Shown here piece after piece: positions 42,847-51,087 of a DNA stretch of 64,000 nucleotides. The position numbers and the translations under genes were made by a program. The DNA lies in assembly GCF_003426815.1 (NCBI RefSeq), contig NZ_QKYK01000021.1, positions 32,960 through 96,959 on the forward strand, written 5' to 3'. The notes beneath the pieces are model-generated. The model was not told the origin of the DNA. It ran no database searches and saw only the letters and a list, made by a program, of their open reading frames with translations. The DNA is from Desertimonas flava. Its GTDB lineage: Bacteria > Actinomycetota > Acidimicrobiia > Acidimicrobiales > Ilumatobacteraceae. Within the stretch, counting starts at the first letter, position 1, and each line of letters begins with the position of its first letter.

Positions 42847-43232
42847 GCACCGACTACGTCAACGTGCGCTACATGGTCGACGACGTGCCGACGGCCGTCG
42901 ACTTCTACACCAAACACTTCGGGTTCGAGCCCACCGGCATCTCCTCACCGGCCTTCGCCGACGTCACGCGGGGAAACCTCAGGGTCCTCCTCAGTGGACC
43001 GGCGAGCTCGGCCGGGCGGTCGATGCCCGACGGCGCGCAGCCGGGGCCCGGCGGATGGAACCGCCTCCACTTCGTCGTCGACGACATCGACGCCGAGATC
43101 AGCCGGCTTCGCTCGGAGGGCGTCACGTTCCGCAACGACGTGGTCAGCGGGCCCGGCGGCCAGCAGATCCTCGTCCAGGACCCGTCGGGCAACCTGATCG
43201 AGCTCTTCCAGCCCGCCGCCCGCCCGGCGTAG
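42843..43232 (+). CDS. Glyoxalase/VOC-family protein
   Basis: 129 residues with the paired beta-alpha-beta-beta-beta units of the VOC fold: VRYMVDDVPTAVDFYTKHFG at the N-terminus, then LHFVVDDIDAEISRL and VQDPSGNLIELFQP. One His and one Glu of the metal site are visible in LHFVVDD and LIELF. It overlaps the arsR-arsC stop (ATGA), so it is expressed with it. The cysteine pair of the C-As lyase ArsI is missing, so that role is unlikely. Confidence 0.85.
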   Translation: MSTDYVNVRYMVDDVPTAVDFYTKHFGFEPTGISSPAFADVTRGNLRVLLSGPASSAGRSMPDGAQPGPGGWNRLHFVVDDIDAEISRLRSEGVTFRNDVVSGPGGQQILVQDPSGNLIELFQPAARPA

Positions 43233-43302
43233 ACCGCGCCGCCGGCGGCGGTGTCGAGCGTCCGGTTCGACCCCGCACGAGACCGGCTGTGACGATGAGT
43301 GG

Positions 43303-44109
43303 GTGGAGTACGAGCAGATCACCTACGACGTCCGCGACGAGGTGGCCGTCATCACCCTGAACCGCCCCGACAAGCTCAACGCGTGGACGCCGCGCATGGC
43401 CGAGGAACAGGTCGACGCGATCAACCGGGCCAACGACGACCCGGGCGTTGGCGCCATCGTCACCACCGGCGCGGGCCGCGGGTTCTGCGCCGGCGCCGAC
43501 ATGGAGGCCACGTTCAACACGCGCATCAGCGGTACCGACCCCGGCAACGACACCGCCGGTGGGGTCGGCGGCATGCCCAAGGGCGTCGATTGGGTCTCGC
43601 TCTGCCGGCGGTCCAAACCGATGGTCGCCGCCATCAACGGCGCTGCCGTCGGCATCGGCGTGACGATGTGCCTCCCGATGGACCACATCGTGGCCGGACC
43701 GGCGGCCAAGCTCGGCATGTTCTTCATCAAGATGGGCATCGTCCCCGAGCTCGCCAGCTCCCGACTGCTCGCCGACCGCGTCGGCTTCGGCCACGCCAGC
43801 GACCTGTGCCTGTCGGGCCGCCTCGTGCCGGCCCCCGAGGCCAAGGAGATCGGCCTCGTCGACCGTCTGGCCGACACCGACGAGGACCTCCTCGAGACCG
43901 CGCTCGCCATCGCCGCGACGTACGCCGCCAACCCGGCGCCGCAGCTCCGGATGATCAAGGAGCTGCTCACTGTCAACGCGACGGAAGGCGACCTGATCGC
44001 CGTGCAGCAGGCCGAGCACCGCTACCTCGCCGAGTGCTGGACGTCGCCGCAACACGCCGAGGCCGTGCAGGCGTTCCTCGAGAAGCGCCCACCGGTGTTC
44101 ACGCGATGA
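43303..44109 (+). CDS. Enoyl-CoA hydratase/isomerase (crotonase) family protein
   Basis: 268 residues. The crotonase oxyanion-hole segments GAGRGFCAGADMEA and AAINGAAVGIGVTMCLPMD are intact, with the helix MGIVPELASSRLLADRVG carrying the usual acidic residue. It would hydrate or isomerise an enoyl-CoA. The GTG start at 43303 is behind GAGTGG; no ATG fits. It overlaps the GFA gene by four bases. Confidence 0.9.
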   Translation: MEYEQITYDVRDEVAVITLNRPDKLNAWTPRMAEEQVDAINRANDDPGVGAIVTTGAGRGFCAGADMEATFNTRISGTDPGNDTAGGVGGMPKGVDWVSLCRRSKPMVAAINGAAVGIGVTMCLPMDHIVAGPAAKLGMFFIKMGIVPELASSRLLADRVGFGHASDLCLSGRLVPAPEAKEIGLVDRLADTDEDLLETALAIAATYAANPAPQLRMIKELLTVNATEGDLIAVQQAEHRYLAECWTSPQHAEAVQAFLEKRPPVFTR

Positions 44110-44513
44110 CGGCGTCGGGTCGGTGCCTCTGCGGCGCCATCACGTACGAGCTCACCGGGGATCCGATCGCCACGGCGATCTGCCACTGCGAGCACTGCCA
44201 GCGCCAGGGCGGGTCGGCGTTCTCGGTCAACCTCATCGTCCACGAGAGCCAGATGTCCGTCACCGGAACGCTCAGCACGTTCGAGGACCGTGGCGACGAC
44301 GGCGGCGACACGGTGCACGTGTACCGACGCTTCTGCGGCGCGTGCGGGTCGCCGATCATGTCCGAGCTCGTCCAGCCCGCCGGCATCCTCGCCGTGAAGG
44401 CCGGAACCCTCGACGACCGATCGGCCGTGGCGCCGACCGTCGAGGCGTGGTGCGACCACAAGCAGCCGTGGGTCCAGATCCCCGGGCTGGCGACCTCACT
44501 CGCCCGGGAGTGA
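44106..44513 (+). CDS. GFA/CENP-V-family zinc protein
   Basis: 135 residues with the family cysteines RCLCGAITYEL, CHCEHCQRQGG and FCGACGSPIMSE, which bind two zinc ions. The family was named for glutathione-dependent formaldehyde activation, but most members have no proven activity. The ATG overlaps the crotonase stop. Its last 18 bases overlap the convergent CDF gene. Confidence 0.9.
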   Translation: MTASGRCLCGAITYELTGDPIATAICHCEHCQRQGGSAFSVNLIVHESQMSVTGTLSTFEDRGDDGGDTVHVYRRFCGACGSPIMSELVQPAGILAVKAGTLDDRSAVAPTVEAWCDHKQPWVQIPGLATSLARE

Positions 44514-45446
44514 CTCCGGCAGGTACTGGTGGTCGTAGGAGGACGGGTCGCCGATCGGCTCCATGTGGACGAACGTGTGCGTGCCCGGGAGCGCCTCATC
44601 GACCGCGTCCGACAGATCGTCGGCGAGGTCGTGACCGCGCTTGACGGTCCAGTCGGCAGGAACCAGCAGGTGCACGTATACGAACCGCTGCCGTCCCGAC
44701 TCGCGAGATCGGAGGGCGTGGAAGTCGACCGGCTCACGGCGGCGGAACTCCGACAGCACGGCCTCGACCCTGGAGCGGTCGTCGCCGGGGAGGGACGCGT
44801 CGAGCAGGCCGGAGACCGACCGGCGCAGGAGGCCGTAGCCCGTGTACAGGATGTTGACGCCGACGGCGATCGCCACGACGGGATCGAGCACGTACCAGTC
44901 GAAGATGGCGACCAGGGCGATGCCGACCAGCACGCCGGCGGACGTGACCACGTCGGTGAGAAGGTGACGCCCGTCCGCCTCGAGGGCGATCGACCGGGTG
45001 CGGCGCCCCGCCCGCACGAGCACCACGCCAACACCGAGGTTGACGAGTGATGCGAGCATCGACAGGCCGAGGCCGATTCCCGGCTCCTCGATCGCGACGG
45101 GGTCGAGCAGCCGGCGCACCGACGTCCAGCCGATGGCGGCGGCGGCGGCGAGAATGAGGGCGCCCTCCACCGCGGCCGAGAGGTACTCGGCCTTGCCGTG
45201 ACCGAAGTGATGGCCGAGGTCGGGCGGGCGTGCGGCGAGGCGCACCGCCCACAGCCCCACCAACGCGGCGACCAGGTTGACCACCGACTCCAACGCATCC
45301 GACAGGAAGCCCACCGACCCGGTGACCGCCGCGGCGAGCGCCTTCAGCACGATGGTCACCACCGCAGCGGCGACCGAGAGCAGCATCAGCCGGACGAGCC
45401 GTCCGTGCTCGGTGGTGGACCGGTCGCGCATCTCCGGCCCCATCAT
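44496..45446 (-). CDS. CDF-family cation exporter
   Basis: 316 residues with a complete CDF layout: six helices and a C-terminal metal-binding domain. Ligand positions are GFLSDALESVVN (helix 2), GHHFGHGKAEYLS (loop) and GRHLLTDVVTS (HxxxD in helix 5). It would export Zn, Fe, Co or Mn in exchange for protons. It begins four bases after the D-aminoacylase stop, an odd pairing unless the hydrolase is the metal user. Confidence 0.9.
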   Translation of the reverse strand: MMGPEMRDRSTTEHGRLVRLMLLSVAAAVVTIVLKALAAAVTGSVGFLSDALESVVNLVAALVGLWAVRLAARPPDLGHHFGHGKAEYLSAAVEGALILAAAAAIGWTSVRRLLDPVAIEEPGIGLGLSMLASLVNLGVGVVLVRAGRRTRSIALEADGRHLLTDVVTSAGVLVGIALVAIFDWYVLDPVVAIAVGVNILYTGYGLLRRSVSGLLDASLPGDDRSRVEAVLSEFRRREPVDFHALRSRESGRQRFVYVHLLVPADWTVKRGHDLADDLSDAVDEALPGTHTFVHMEPIGDPSSYDHQYLPESLPGE

Positions 45447-45450
45447 GGCG

Positions 45451-47136
45451 TCAGGTGCGGGCGAACTCGCGCAACACGCGCCCCGGGCGGGCGCCCGTGT
45501 TGACTCCCTGCTCGGTGACGACGGCTCCGTTCACCAGCGTCGCCGCATACCCGCGTGCTCCGATCTTGAGGCGCCCGGCACCGTTCGGGAAGTCGTTGGT
45601 GTAGCGCGGCTGCTCGCTGTCGACGGCGTCGATGTCGAACACGTTGATGTCGGCGAACTTGCCGGCCCCGAGCGTGCCCCGATCGACGAGACCGAGAACG
45701 CCGGCGGGCAGCGCGCTCAGCCGCCGGACGGCGTCGGCCAGCGACGTGAGCTTGCGATCGCGCTGCCAGTACGCCAGGTAGTGCGTGCTCATGTCGGCGT
45801 CGCAGATCTGACCGGCGTGGGCGCCGGTGTCGGCGAGCCCCGGATACACGTGGTCGAGGTTGAGCATCTCGGGCAGGGCCTCGGTGTTGCGGCTGAAGAA
45901 CCACGTGTTGAACAGCTCGAGGCCGTCGCTGGCGATCAGCCGGTCGATGACGAGGTCGACGGGATGCACGCCGGCTCGCTCGGCCAGCTCGGCGATCGAC
46001 ACCGCGCCCTCGATGCCGTAGTCGGGCGAGTCGGCGGTGCCGAGGGGATAGATGTGGGCCGGGTCGTACCACATGCCCTTGGTCATGCCCTCTTCGACGA
46101 GGCCGGCGCGGATCTCGGGGTCCTTCAGCGCGGCCAACCGGTCGGCGAGCGTGGGCAGCTCGAGCACGGCCTTCCAGCGCTTGCCCTTCACCGGCGAGAT
46201 CTGGGCGAGCCCGCACAGGCTGCCACTCGGGCGCGTCTGCATCGCCATCGTGATGCGGCCTGCATCGCGGTTGGTGTCGTCGAGGAACGAGGCGATCCGA
46301 TCGACACCCGCCAGCCCGGTGCCGTTGCCGACGCCGCCGGAGAACAGCACGTCGCCGCACGACCGAGCCATCTCGCGCAACAGCTCGTACTCGTGCTCGG
46401 GCTTGGTCGGGAAGTCGCAGACGGCCTGGAACAGCCCGCCGCCGCCCGCGTTCATGCCGTCGGCGACGGCGAGGTACTCGTCGAGCTCGGCGAACGTGCC
46501 GGGCACGCATCGGCCGTCGGGGATCACGTGGAGGAGGATCCGTGACGTGGAGAACCCCACGGCGCCACCTGCCACCGACTCCTCGGCGACGGCCCGCATG
46601 CGGTCGAGGTCGGTCGGCGTGGCCGGGGCGTCGTCGATCGCCCGCTCCCCCATCACGTGGTAGCGAACGGCGCAATGGCCGACCATGCCCACGACGTTGA
46701 GCGCCGGGCCCATGCGTTGCACCGAGTCGAGGTACTCGGGAAACGTCTCCCAGTCCCAGGGCAGGCCGCCGAGGATCGCGTCGCGGGGCACGTCCTCCAC
46801 GCTCTCCATCATCTCGGCGAGGAACACCTTGTCGTCCGGTGCGACGGGCGCGAACGTCACCCCGCAGTTGCCGGTCAGCACCGTCGTCACGCCGTGCCAC
46901 GAGCTCGAGGTCATCAGCGGGTCCCAGGCGATCTGGGCGTCGAGGTGCGTGTGGAGATCGACGAAGCCGGGGGTGACGACGAGCCCAGCGGCGTCGATCT
47001 CCCGCGTCGCCGTGGCCTCCGCGAGGTCGCCGATCGCCGTGATGCGGTCGCCGTCCACGGCCACGTCGGCGCGCACGGGGTCGGTACCTGTGCCGTCCAC
47101 CACCGTGCCGTTGCGGATGATGAGATCGTGGGCCAC
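45451..47136 (-). CDS. N-acyl-D-amino-acid deacylase-like amidohydrolase
   Basis: 561 residues. The metal ligands His62 and His64 (DLHTHLDAQIAWDP) and the Cys in LTGNCGVTFAP, the bridging cysteine of D-aminoacylases, are present. PALNVVGMVGH and the C-terminal GTLGAGKFADINVFD also fit. It would release an amino acid and a fatty or short-chain acid from an N-acyl-D-amino acid or similar amide. It heads a two-gene unit with the CDF exporter. Confidence 0.88.
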   Translation of the reverse strand: MAHDLIIRNGTVVDGTGTDPVRADVAVDGDRITAIGDLAEATATREIDAAGLVVTPGFVDLHTHLDAQIAWDPLMTSSSWHGVTTVLTGNCGVTFAPVAPDDKVFLAEMMESVEDVPRDAILGGLPWDWETFPEYLDSVQRMGPALNVVGMVGHCAVRYHVMGERAIDDAPATPTDLDRMRAVAEESVAGGAVGFSTSRILLHVIPDGRCVPGTFAELDEYLAVADGMNAGGGGLFQAVCDFPTKPEHEYELLREMARSCGDVLFSGGVGNGTGLAGVDRIASFLDDTNRDAGRITMAMQTRPSGSLCGLAQISPVKGKRWKAVLELPTLADRLAALKDPEIRAGLVEEGMTKGMWYDPAHIYPLGTADSPDYGIEGAVSIAELAERAGVHPVDLVIDRLIASDGLELFNTWFFSRNTEALPEMLNLDHVYPGLADTGAHAGQICDADMSTHYLAYWQRDRKLTSLADAVRRLSALPAGVLGLVDRGTLGAGKFADINVFDIDAVDSEQPRYTNDFPNGAGRLKIGARGYAATLVNGAVVTEQGVNTGARPGRVLREFART

Positions 47137-47211
47137 GGCGTCTCCTTGCTCGTGCGGGTACCCGGACGCTGCCAGAGCCGCAGCGTCCAGCGCTACTCGG
47201 AGCGGCGGCGA

Positions 47212-47646
47212 CTACCCGGCCCGGCGGCCATCGGGCGTGACCCGTCCGGCCAGCTGATCCTCGGTGGGCGGCTCGCTGTAGACCCGCTCGTTGGTCATCA
47301 GGTCGTCGTCGTCGAAGGTGTAGACGGCCCAGAGGCGCACCTCGAACGGCCGATTGGTGGTCGTCGGCGTCCCGCGCAGCCAGAACTCGATCTGCGTCAT
47401 GTCGTCGTCGAGATGCACCAGCTCGATCAGCTCGTTGCGCTGGTCGGGCACCACCGTGCGTCCCTCGATCCAGTACCGCATCACGTCGTCATGGCCGTCG
47501 ACGACGCGCCCGTCGGGGAGCTCGTAGCGCGCGTGACTGAACGTGGCCATCGTGCGGTCCCATTCCTGGACGTTCTCGCTCTGCATGTGCTCGAGCACCA
47601 CGCGCTCCCGTGCGGCGAGCCGGTCGGACGAGAGCGTCACAGCCAT
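47212..47646 (-). CDS. SnoaL/NTF2-like protein
   Basis: 144 residues with an NTF2-like cone: a long N-terminal helix (RLAARERVVLEHMQSENVQE), then DRTMATFSHARYELPDGRVV, GHDDVMRYWIEG and strand pairs rich in aromatic residues. Such proteins are polyketide cyclases, small hydrolases or binding proteins; I cannot choose. The ATG at 47646 is favoured over an upstream in-frame ATG. It is 51 bp after the transporter gene on the same strand. Confidence 0.75.
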   Translation of the reverse strand: MAVTLSSDRLAARERVVLEHMQSENVQEWDRTMATFSHARYELPDGRVVDGHDDVMRYWIEGRTVVPDQRNELIELVHLDDDMTQIEFWLRGTPTTTNRPFEVRLWAVYTFDDDDLMTNERVYSEPPTEDQLAGRVTPDGRRAG

Positions 47647-47697
47647 GCCACCACGATGCTCTGCGGCGACCCGTGCCGCCGAACCGAGCACTGGAGC

Positions 47698-48759
47698 TCA
47701 GGAACCGAGCTCCGACGCGTGGTCGTGACGGTGATGGAGATCGGGCACGTGCGCGTGGGCATGGACGAGCTCACCGTGCTGATGGCGATGAACGTGCCGT
47801 CCGCCAGGCTCGACGAATTCGCCGTGGTCGTGACGATGATCGTGATGCCCGTCGTCATGACCGTGTTCGTGATCGTGCTCGACAGCCGAGTGGCGATGCT
47901 CGTGGGAGTGGTCGCTGCGGAGCACGAAACTCACACCGGCGGCGGCGACGACGATCGACGCGACCTCACGGGCGTCAACGGGGTCGGCGAACACAGTCCA
48001 CGCGACGATCGCCCCGAGGAACGGAGCGGTTGCGAACACGAGCTGTCCGCGCGCGGCCCCGAGATCGCGGGCTCCGGCGACCCAGAGGGTGATCGACACG
48101 CCGTAGCCCACCACTCCAACGACGAGGGCACCGATGATCGGCAGGCCGCTCGGGGCACCGCCGAGGACGATGCCGATGAGGAGGTTGGCGGTTCCGGCGG
48201 CGACTCCCTTGACGAGAGTGATGTGGGCAGGGGCAAGTTCGTCGAGCCCTGCGGTCACGCAGTTGTCGATCGCCCAGCAGCAGCACGCACCGGCAATGAG
48301 CAGGGCACCCCAGCGGAAGTCGGCGTCGCCGCGCCAGCCGAGGATCACGCCGGCGGCGACGACGAGCAGGGTGCCGACAGGGACGCCACGTCCGAGGTGT
48401 TCACCGAAGACGAGGGCGGCGAGGATGACGGTGGCGACGAGTTCGAGATTGAGCAGCAGCGACGACGTGGCGGCGGGCGTGCGGGTCAGCCCGGCCGCGA
48501 GCAGCACCGGACCGAGCGCTCCGCCGAACACCACGGCAAGACTGAGACGGACCGCGCTGCGCCTCATCGCTGTCGGGGACGGCGGCGTGCGCCCGAGCAT
48601 CGGCAGCGCACCGATCGCCGCACCGAGATAGAGGAGACCGGCCAGGCTGAACGCGGACATGTCGGTGGCCAGCCGCGACGCGGCCGGCGCGGACGCACCG
48701 AAGAACAGGGCGGCGACCAGGCATCGCAGCACTCCTCGGCGGGCTCCGGCGGTGTCCAT
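47698..48759 (-). CDS. EamA/DMT-family transporter with a His-rich tail
   Basis: 353 residues: ten transmembrane helices of the EamA type (LVAALFFGASAPAASRLATD at the N-terminus, two duplicated halves) followed, from about residue 283, by a tail in which 24 of 71 residues are His (HSHEHRH, HDHEHGHDDGHHDHRHDH, HVHRHQH). Such tails bind Ni, Zn, Co or Cu. The transporter is divergent, 59 bp apart, from the YcnI-like copper protein, so metal export or metal-regulated transport is likely. EamA proteins otherwise move amino acids and nucleotide sugars. Confidence 0.88.
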   Translation of the reverse strand: MDTAGARRGVLRCLVAALFFGASAPAASRLATDMSAFSLAGLLYLGAAIGALPMLGRTPPSPTAMRRSAVRLSLAVVFGGALGPVLLAAGLTRTPAATSSLLLNLELVATVILAALVFGEHLGRGVPVGTLLVVAAGVILGWRGDADFRWGALLIAGACCCWAIDNCVTAGLDELAPAHITLVKGVAAGTANLLIGIVLGGAPSGLPIIGALVVGVVGYGVSITLWVAGARDLGAARGQLVFATAPFLGAIVAWTVFADPVDAREVASIVVAAAGVSFVLRSDHSHEHRHSAVEHDHEHGHDDGHHDHRHDHGEFVEPGGRHVHRHQHGELVHAHAHVPDLHHRHDHASELGS

Positions 48760-48818
48760 CGTGGCGAGTGTGCCAGACAGCGGGAACCAGTGAGCCCGTC
48801 ACGACGACCAGAGGAGTC

Positions 48819-49436
48819 ATGAACCGTCACCTCGTGGCTACCGCCGCTGCCGCCGCCGTCTCCGTCGTCTCCTTCACCGTCGCGGCCGGCCGAGTGTCGG
48901 CGCACACCGAGTCGGACTTCGCGGCCGTTCCGGCCGGGAGCAAGACGACGCTCACGCTTCGCCCGACCCACGGTTGCGGTGAGTCGCCGACCGTCGAGGT
49001 CCGTATCCGGGCGCCGTTCGAGGACGCCATCGCCGAACGCGTCGAGGGCTGGACGGAGCACGCCGAACCCGACGACGAGGGCAACACCATCGTCTCGTGG
49101 ACCGGGGGCGAGCTGCCGCCCGACGAGGCGGGAGCGTTCCCGATCACGTTCAGGGTGCCCGACGAGGTCGGCGAGCTGCTCGTCTTCCCGGCGATCCAAC
49201 ACTGTGCGAACGACGAGGAGCTGGCCTGGATCGACGGCGACCCCGAGTCGGAGTACCCGGCACCGCGGATCCTCGTGCTCGACGCCGATGCCGAGCCGGC
49301 AGCGTCGCTCGAGGACGTGGCCGAGGACGCCCCGGGACGGGATCAGCTCACGGCGATCCTCGACCTCGACAATCCCGACGGCAGTGTCCCCGACGGAAGC
49401 GTTCCGGACGGCAGCGTTCCGGCGACGACCGGCTGA
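48819..49436 (+). CDS. ycnI: YcnI-like (DUF1775) exported copper-binding protein
   Basis: 205 residues. A signal peptide (to Ala28) exposes His29 at the mature N-terminus (VSA before HTESDF), the copper-binding position in YcnI proteins, with Glu31 and the Trp residues in GWTEH and SWTGG also in place. THGCGESPTVEVRI and YPAPRILV are family motifs. The typical C-terminal membrane anchor is absent; instead there is a DGSVP repeat tail. The ATG follows GAGGAG. It probably handles copper at the cell surface. Confidence 0.85.
   Translation: MNRHLVATAAAAAVSVVSFTVAAGRVSAHTESDFAAVPAGSKTTLTLRPTHGCGESPTVEVRIRAPFEDAIAERVEGWTEHAEPDDEGNTIVSWTGGELPPDEAGAFPITFRVPDEVGELLVFPAIQHCANDEELAWIDGDPESEYPAPRILVLDADAEPAASLEDVAEDAPGRDQLTAILDLDNPDGSVPDGSVPDGSVPATTG
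49377..49421 (+). repeat. Three 15-bp coding repeats (DGSVP)
   Basis: Three imperfect 15-bp units, each coding DGSVP, lie near the end of the YcnI-like gene. They would lengthen or shorten the disordered tail in frame. Confidence 0.85.
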
Positions 49437-49455
49437 GGCTCTCGCGAGCCCGGTC
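49427..49455. terminator. Probable bidirectional terminator
   Basis: GGCTC (49437-49441) and GAGCC (49446-49450) close on a TCGC loop; outer arms GACCG (49427-49431) and CGGTC (49451-49455) extend the stem with a bulge. It spans the end of the YcnI-like gene and the stop of the convergent HNH gene. Confidence 0.5.
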
Positions 49456-50989
49456 AGTGGGGCCGGAGCTCGGTGCCGTCGGGTCGGTAGGTGCGCAGGA
49501 TCCCGTCGCCGTCGCGTCTCACCGTGTAGCCGTGCCGGTTCTTCCACAGGTTGTGGTGGGTGCAGGGCAGGTTGGAGTTGACGAGGTCGGTGCGGCCCGC
49601 GTCGGCGGAGGCCCATTCGATTCCGTGGTCGATGTGTCGTGGACGGGCCCGGCATGCGGGCCAGCTACATCGGTGGAGGTTGTCGAGGCCGGCCTGGATC
49701 TGGGCGGCCACGCGAGCGTTGCCGCGGAACAGGCGCTGCTTGCGGCCTTGGTCGATGATGACGCCACGGCCGTCGACGACGACGGCACGGATGTGTCCGT
49801 CGATGGCGGCGCGAACGGCGGCCCGGGGATCGATCTCGACGCCGTCGAGCGTGTGACAGAACCGCCGCATCCGGAACGGTGCCGGGGCGGGATCGGTGTC
49901 GGACACGTCGGCGTCGGGCGCGTCCGAGTAGGGCGGTTCGTCCGCGTGGGGCACATCTGCGCCGGACACGTCGGCGTCGGGCGACTCGGTGTCAGGCACG
50001 GCAGCGGCGGCGGCAGCCTCAGCAGGCGCGGCAGCGGCGTCGGCGGCTGCACCGGCGGTCTCGGTGAACGTCTCGGCGTCGGTGACGATGTTGATGATGA
50101 TGTCGATGTTGGCGGCGTCGCCTTCACCGATGGCGGCGAGGAAGATCGCTTCGAGGGCATCGGCGCGCCGCTGGGCGGAGTTGCGCCGGAGGTGCCGCAT
50201 GCACGTCTCGTCGCCATGGATCGCCCGCGCCTCTTGCCAGTCGCGGTCGAACTCGATGTCGATGAACTTGTTCAGGATGGCGGCCATCTTCACGCCCTGG
50301 ACGTTCCCGAACCGGCCTTCGAGGATGAACGCGTCGAGCACGTTGGTCAACCGGACGTTGCGGTTGCGGTGCGACGCGTCGGCATCGGGGCGTGACCCGT
50401 CGGGGTCGTTGAGGCGCCCCCACTCACGGACCCGCTTGGAGAAGGCGTCGTGTGGCAGCAGGCTCCCGTACAGCAAGAACCCCGAGAGCGCGGCGAGGAG
50501 CCGGTCGGGGTCGAGACGCTCGTTGGCGACCAGCAGACCGAGGGCGACGGCGTGGCCGACGGGCAGCGTGCCGTCGGCGAGGAGGCCGGCGACCTGCGGG
50601 CAGAGCTTGACGAGCCGGGCGATGTGGAGCCGGTCGTTGCGTTCGCGGTCCGACACGTTGACCGAGGCCTGGAGGAACGCCTGGGCGGTGCGATGTCCGT
50701 CCGTCCGGTACAGGCGGCGCTCGTCGACGGCGTTGAACGCAGCCGCGGACGCCGCCTCCAACGCCCGATGGACGCGCTCGATCGCCGCGAACACAGCGGC
50801 GAAACCTCGTTCGTTCGAGTGTTTGGACATCTCGTCAACGTGCTCGACGAGCAACTCGGCGAAGTCGTCGGCTTGGGCGAGCACGTCCCGGCTCGTCACG
50901 CAACCAAGCGGCACAGATTCAGCATCATGTTCGCTCAGGGCAGCGCGGCGGAGTTCCTCCCGGATCTCGACGAGCACGCTGTCAGCCAT
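49454..50989 (-). CDS. DUF222/13E12-type HNH endonuclease-like protein
   Basis: 511 residues. An N-terminal DUF222 helical domain (about 40-300) is followed by an Ala/Asp-rich, low-complexity insert (ADAAAAPAEAAAAAAVPDTE region) and a C-terminal HNH domain with two zinc-type Cys (CSWPAC) and the HNH core IDHGIEW, SNLPCTHHNLWKNR. The family is multicopy and mobile-like in Actinobacteria; its natural role is unsettled. It starts at ATG 50989, in an AT-rich promoter region. Confidence 0.9.
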   Translation of the reverse strand: MADSVLVEIREELRRAALSEHDAESVPLGCVTSRDVLAQADDFAELLVEHVDEMSKHSNERGFAAVFAAIERVHRALEAASAAAFNAVDERRLYRTDGHRTAQAFLQASVNVSDRERNDRLHIARLVKLCPQVAGLLADGTLPVGHAVALGLLVANERLDPDRLLAALSGFLLYGSLLPHDAFSKRVREWGRLNDPDGSRPDADASHRNRNVRLTNVLDAFILEGRFGNVQGVKMAAILNKFIDIEFDRDWQEARAIHGDETCMRHLRRNSAQRRADALEAIFLAAIGEGDAANIDIIINIVTDAETFTETAGAAADAAAAPAEAAAAAAVPDTESPDADVSGADVPHADEPPYSDAPDADVSDTDPAPAPFRMRRFCHTLDGVEIDPRAAVRAAIDGHIRAVVVDGRGVIIDQGRKQRLFRGNARVAAQIQAGLDNLHRCSWPACRARPRHIDHGIEWASADAGRTDLVNSNLPCTHHNLWKNRHGYTVRRDGDGILRTYRPDGTELRPH

Positions 50990-51003
50990 GTACAGACATT
51001 AGC

Positions 51004-51013
51004 TGAAGCTTCA
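51004..51013. promoter_or_regulatory. TGAAGCTTCA palindrome in a divergent promoter region
   Basis: A perfect 10-bp palindrome lies 15 bp upstream of the HNH gene start in the 98-bp region shared with the hydroxylase gene, which is unusually AT-rich for this window. An operator role is a guess. Confidence 0.3.
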
Positions 51014-51087
51014 TCACAATGCAAGACATATGTACGGTTTTTTGTGGTTACACCTCACTCCTGTGCCGGGCGGCCATACTTCATCTG

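Noticed and set aside
42843..43232. VOC protein considered as ArsI C-As lyase
   Set aside because: It follows arsR-arsC, but the paired cysteines needed to bind trivalent organoarsenic are absent.
46657..48822. Very long rightward open frame (721 codons)
   Set aside because: It is antisense to the D-aminoacylase, NTF2-like and DMT transporter genes, has Arg/Gly/His-biased composition and no domain; high GC keeps antisense frames open.
49454..50989. HNH gene considered as part of an intron, intein or prophage
   Set aside because: DUF222-HNH genes are common chromosomal paralogues in Actinobacteria; no flanking repeats, att sites or phage genes are visible.
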